64,000 nt of DNA from Paraphysoderma sedebokerense (taxonomy: Eukaryota > Blastocladiomycota > Physodermatomycetes > Physodermatales > Physodermataceae). The translations under genes were made by a program, and so were the position numbers. Below, in pieces: positions 60,577 through 64,000 of the stretch (within the stretch, counting starts at the first letter, position 1; each line of letters starts with the position of its first letter). The stretch covers positions 18,115 through 82,114 of the forward strand of contig JAHLJZ010000100.1 in the NCBI GenBank assembly GCA_025602915.1, written 5' to 3'. A model generated the notes under the pieces. That model worked only from the letters and a program-made list of their open reading frames with translations, was not told the DNA's origin and ran no database searches.

Positions 60577-61073
60577 TCATTTTTAAACGTTCAGTTGATT
60601 CCCTTTACATGTATATTTTCCAACTCCCGATGCGTTTCTTTGGAGCGATATGATCTTCAATTAATTTACACGGTTATTAAAATTTTAGGAATGTCACACC
60701 TTAGTTATTATTTGTTATAGTCTAGTTTTTTTCTTGTATTTTTAAAATATAAACAAAGCTTTAATTCAGCAGATCTATCAAAATGCCATCGCCCAGTCAC
60801 AATTACCGGCATAACAATGACACTGTAGGTATTTCTGGACGATGTCTCTGTTGAATTCAGTAAGATAGTCGCACTATGGCAGATAATAATTAATTTGAGT
60901 ACAGATCCAAGATTAGTGATTACCTGGCATAAAATTAGCGATTCAATCGCCCTGGCGCGCAATGAGAATTTCTTTGATGAATCCAACCTCATCCGAGTCA
61001 AGTTTAAATTATATCTAGGATATCCAAGATTACATTTCAGTTTGAAAAGTCGACATTCATCTGCGTCGGGAAT
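60577..61073. other. Intergenic region, no gene seen
   Basis: GAR1 3' flank and upstream sequence of the F-box gene. The 97-codon minus-strand frame at 60708-61001 and the plus frame at 60895-61077 have no domain pattern. Confidence 0.5.
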
Positions 61074-62123
61074 ATGATCTCTCTTGATTCATTGCAACCG
61101 GAAATCATCCACAGAATAGGGCAATACTTGCTGCCCTCCCGGCCTAAATCATCCTCAACAAACTCCAACCAACTACGATTTGACGATTCCATTTTCCAGA
61201 ATGATCGAAAATTCATTCTTTCTCATTTTCTTGCATTCTCTTCACTCAATCATAGATTCCGAAAAGTTGTATTTGATACATCCCTCTCCGGCTGACCACC
61301 TCTGACTATCCCAAAATACAACAAATTCCTCGACCTCCTGCCTCTTTCAACTCGCAAATCCATAAAGATGGTAAAATTACAAGACGAATCGCTTAATGTA
61401 CCTGCTTGGTTTAGGACGAAAACAGAAATGTGTGATTGGTTTATAAAAAGTCTATACGAATCGTTTCGACTACTTCCTAACGTAACCGAGTTTCAAGTAA
61501 CCACTAAAACTTACCGCTTGTCCGAATGTCCTCGGTGGTTTCGTTTTCTACCGACTCCATCAAACTCTCACCAATTTCCGGCTATCGAGGAAAAGTTTGA
61601 TCGAGATCTTAATCTTACATTTCCACCCGTTATCCACTCAACCGCCATTGGAAGCGACATCACTGCATACTCGAGTAACGTGTTGGATCGATTCGGAATC
61701 AAGTTACACTCTTCTCATTGCAAATGTTCCACATTATGCAATCAGCAGCGACTTGTAAAATGTTTTGCTCTTGGATGTGACGAGGAGATTAACGGATGCT
61801 GGGATTGTGCCACCAAGTTCGATCCTTACAGACCGTTTGCACATGTTGTCTGTTCTAAACATTTTATCAGTGCAGATTTCGTGGATTCCAGATGTGGAAG
61901 ATGTTTTGTGGAGATGGCTGTGTTGACATGTGGTCAGTCTAATCATGCTTTGCGTCCTACACCTTGGTACTGTCATGATTGTGCAAAGGATATGTTGCGG
62001 ACCTGTGATTACTGTAAGGATAATCAGATTTGTCATTATTGTGACGTTGAGGGAAGTGGTTGGGACAGATGGGGTGATTATAGTGTATGTCCCGCTTGCA
62101 AAAACCGTCAACAGATTGCATAG
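61074..62123 (+). pseudogene. F-box protein with Cys-rich C-terminus and an in-frame TGA
   Basis: The ATG at 61074 opens an F-box (MISLDSLQPEIIHRIGQYLL, then LAFSSLNHRFRKVVFD). The frame meets TGA at 61293-61295 and continues, same frame and protein-like (PPLTIPKYNKFLDLLPLSTR), to 62123, total about 349 codons. The C-terminal 120 residues are rich in CxxC pairs (CKCSTLC, CGRCF, WYCHDCAKDM, CDYCKDNQICHYCD, CPACK), likely zinc-binding. F-box proteins bring substrates to SCF ubiquitin ligases. If an intron (about 61266-61367, weak donor gttgta, acceptor cataaag) is spliced out, the frame also stays open, so the gene could be intact. Otherwise it is a nonsense allele or assembly error. Confidence 0.6.
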
Positions 62124-62278
62124 AATAGAATCTTGATATCGGGTTCGTGAAATATGAACTTCTGTTGGAAGTCAACCTCTGAGACACAAGCCAGCCAAAG
62201 CATTAAAAACTAATCCAATATTATTATAGCACATAAAATATCACACATATATATAAATTTGGTTAAATTCTAGGAAAC

Positions 62279-63711
62279 TCACCATTCTATTATCTGATTT
62301 AAGATCTGGAGTCGGCTCTTGGCTTCCATACCTTTCCATTGCTTCAAATAATCAGGTTTCTTAACTAACAACTCTTTATCTAACAGAATTGCCAGAGACC
62401 TAGCAAAACACATATAAGGTTAGCAGAAATACGAGAAAGTACTTTGAATCAGGAAGAAATGTACCCAAGGGAATCGGCAGATTTCATGGCGATACTCCCG
62501 TCTATTTTGTTCAAGGTAAGAGTGTTTGCCAACTCAAGTTTAAATTCTTCAGACCTCGGTAGTTTTGTCATGGCTTCTAATCCCTGCATCACCATTTCCA
62601 AATCCACGTCTTCACCTTCATCCTTGAATATCTGTGTGACGTCGGAGCGTTCGAAGTTTCGAAAGACGTGGGTCAAGACCATATCGAGAACTGTGAATCG
62701 GGCGGCGTAGTATACTTTGAACAAAGCCAAGATATTTGGATGTGACCAGACAATTAGCGGGGAGGTACTTTCGCCGACTTTATTATCGTTCATCGGATTT
62801 CCAGATGCCAAATGTAGTTTGAACACATGCTTTTTGATCAGTTCTATCGGTTGTTTTATCTTTGGAAAGTCAAGGTCGGAGGAATAATATATGTATTTGA
62901 ACTCGAGACGCTCTAAATGTTGTTCTATCAGATCGAAGCGACAAATATCAATGGTTGTCAGCGGCGGTTGATCTTTCAACCCTCCGAATTCTCTGCGTTT
63001 GAATGGTAACTGGTACAATTTCGGGAAAGAATGTTCAAATATGTCGTCACATTTTTTTTGAACAGATAATGATGAGCGACAGAGGCGGCATAGATCCGAA
63101 AGTGAATCAATTCTACTAATCACATGCTCGAGGGGGATTTCGTTGAAGGAAGCCGAGATTGCTTTATTATTAGGTTGATTTGGCGATGGAGAATCGTCAT
63201 GAACTGAAATATCGTCCGTTTTTCGACCATTTCGAACTTCAACTGTGGTCACAGCATGCATAAGAATCTGTTCATTGCCATCTTCGTCACTCGTTTCGGA
63301 GATTGAGACGACAACGGTATGGGCTCCATCCTTTAGAATAGCTGGCGGCTTGAACTTGATAGAGTAGTCGCTATTTGGTGATATTTCCAATTTCCTGAAA
63401 TTTTTGATCTTGCCTTGATGGTAGTATTTCACCCCGGAGGCCGATGACGAAGGTTGAACTTCATTATAGAAAAGGTCAATCATCAAGTTGACTTTTTCCG
63501 TGTCTTCAAAAGGGTCAAAGTTGCCGGTGTTAACAGTCAAATCGACATTTTGATCTGGCACCCATATTTGTGGGGAGATAGTCAGGCTTAACAGGTTCGG
63601 TGAAGAAATTCGACGGGGACTGAACTCTATTTTGGAATTTAAATGTTGCGATTCACGAAGATGGCCTACTATCAAGCCGGAAAGGACACCAATCAATACT
63701 TGAAGTATCAT
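62279..63711 (-). CDS. Secreted family S protein, copy 7 (divergent)
   Basis: Minus-strand exons 63711-62465 and 62399-62279, 455 aa. The N-terminus MILQVLIGVLSGLIVG is signal-peptide or anchor-like. The Ig-like half has VDLTVNTGNF and FKPPAILKDGAHTVVVSISE, matching the strand pattern of the others. The F-box-like motif is shorter (IPLEHVISRIDSLSDLCRLC, then KKCDDIF). The block LERLEFKYIYY is the family signature. The intron is again phase 2 and the last exon (121 nt) ends NQIIEW. It is the most divergent copy. Function unknown. Confidence 0.8.
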
Positions 63712-64000
63712 TCCTAGTACACCCTAACTTGGGCAACTTTCAACTTTTGCGGATTTGTACTCTAGATGTCAACAGTTATTAGTAACGACCTGACTTCCGG
63801 GGAATTACATTATCAGGTCAGCTTTCCCCCCTTCAATGATATCGTCTGAAATTAGCTCAACTTCAAACTTGTTGCGTGTGTCAAATCAGCGCTGGATAAA
63901 ATAGTCAATCGCGCCATAGACAATTGTCGGCTACAATAATTGCCATTCAAATTTGAAGTAATGCAAACCACAAAAATTGGTACGGAGAAATTAATACCCT

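Noticed and set aside
26103-61295. Alternative genetic code or programmed stop readthrough
   Set aside because: All three stop types terminate other genes in the window normally, and the three in-frame stops differ (TAA, TAG, TGA). Local mutation or missed splicing is simpler.
1-64000. tRNA genes, rRNA, CRISPR arrays, bacterial operons, riboswitches
   Set aside because: No B-box-like GGTTCGANNCC in a tRNA context, no regularly spaced repeat/spacer array, and the intron-rich gene structure is eukaryotic.

Overview
The window is nuclear DNA of a fungus. Nearly every gene is split by short GT-AG introns (about 35-130 bases), base composition is AT-rich, and the housekeeping set is fungal or opisthokont: RPB9, TIM21, PRP4, GAR1, a Kar3-type kinesin-14, a Tps2-type trehalose-phosphate phosphatase, an Sso-type syntaxin and a SYM1/Mpv17 protein. 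An apparent SNAPC1 subunit, a rhodopsin-type seven-helix receptor and a Nup153-like nucleoporin with RanBP2 zinc fingers point to an early-diverging (Mucoromycota-like) lineage rather than an ascomycete. That placement is inference. Exon coordinates below were worked out by hand from splice signals, reading phase and family conservation.

Layout. 0-6 kb: end of an unknown gene, then three tandem plus-strand copies of a secreted protein family (family S), each preceded by the same 17-base element. 6-13.5 kb: an EF-hand calcium sensor, a mitochondrial PPR protein, RPB9 and TIM21. 13.9-21.5 kb (minus): a zinc-finger nucleoporin and a kinesin-14. 22.9-25.2 kb: PRP4. 26.1-27.7 kb (minus): a TLDc-domain gene whose frame is cut by two stop codons. 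28.2-30 kb: an ankyrin / SQ-TQ cluster / PD-(D/E)XK nuclease-like protein. 30.3-34.8 kb: an Mpv17 protein, a glutaredoxin-like protein and SNAPC1. 35-40.8 kb (minus): three more family S genes. 42.7-44 kb: a seven-helix receptor. 45-51.6 kb: TPS2 and a syntaxin, head to head. 52-57.3 kb: two paralogous HExxH membrane proteins flanking a glycerol-3-phosphate acyltransferase. 57.3-59.6 kb: a diverged tandem duplication holding two tiny signal-peptide-like ORFs. 59.6-63.7 kb: GAR1, an F-box/Cys-rich protein with an in-frame TGA, and a seventh, divergent family S gene.

How it fits together. Most neighbours are unrelated housekeeping genes and no metabolic cluster is visible. The lineage-specific component is family S: seven copies in 64 kb, sharing a signal peptide, an Ig-like half, a Cys-containing F-box-like motif, a C-terminal half ending in Phe or Trp, and one phase-2 intron in the same place. 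The most unusual single gene is the ankyrin/SCD/nuclease protein, whose architecture suggests a DNA-damage-regulated nuclease.
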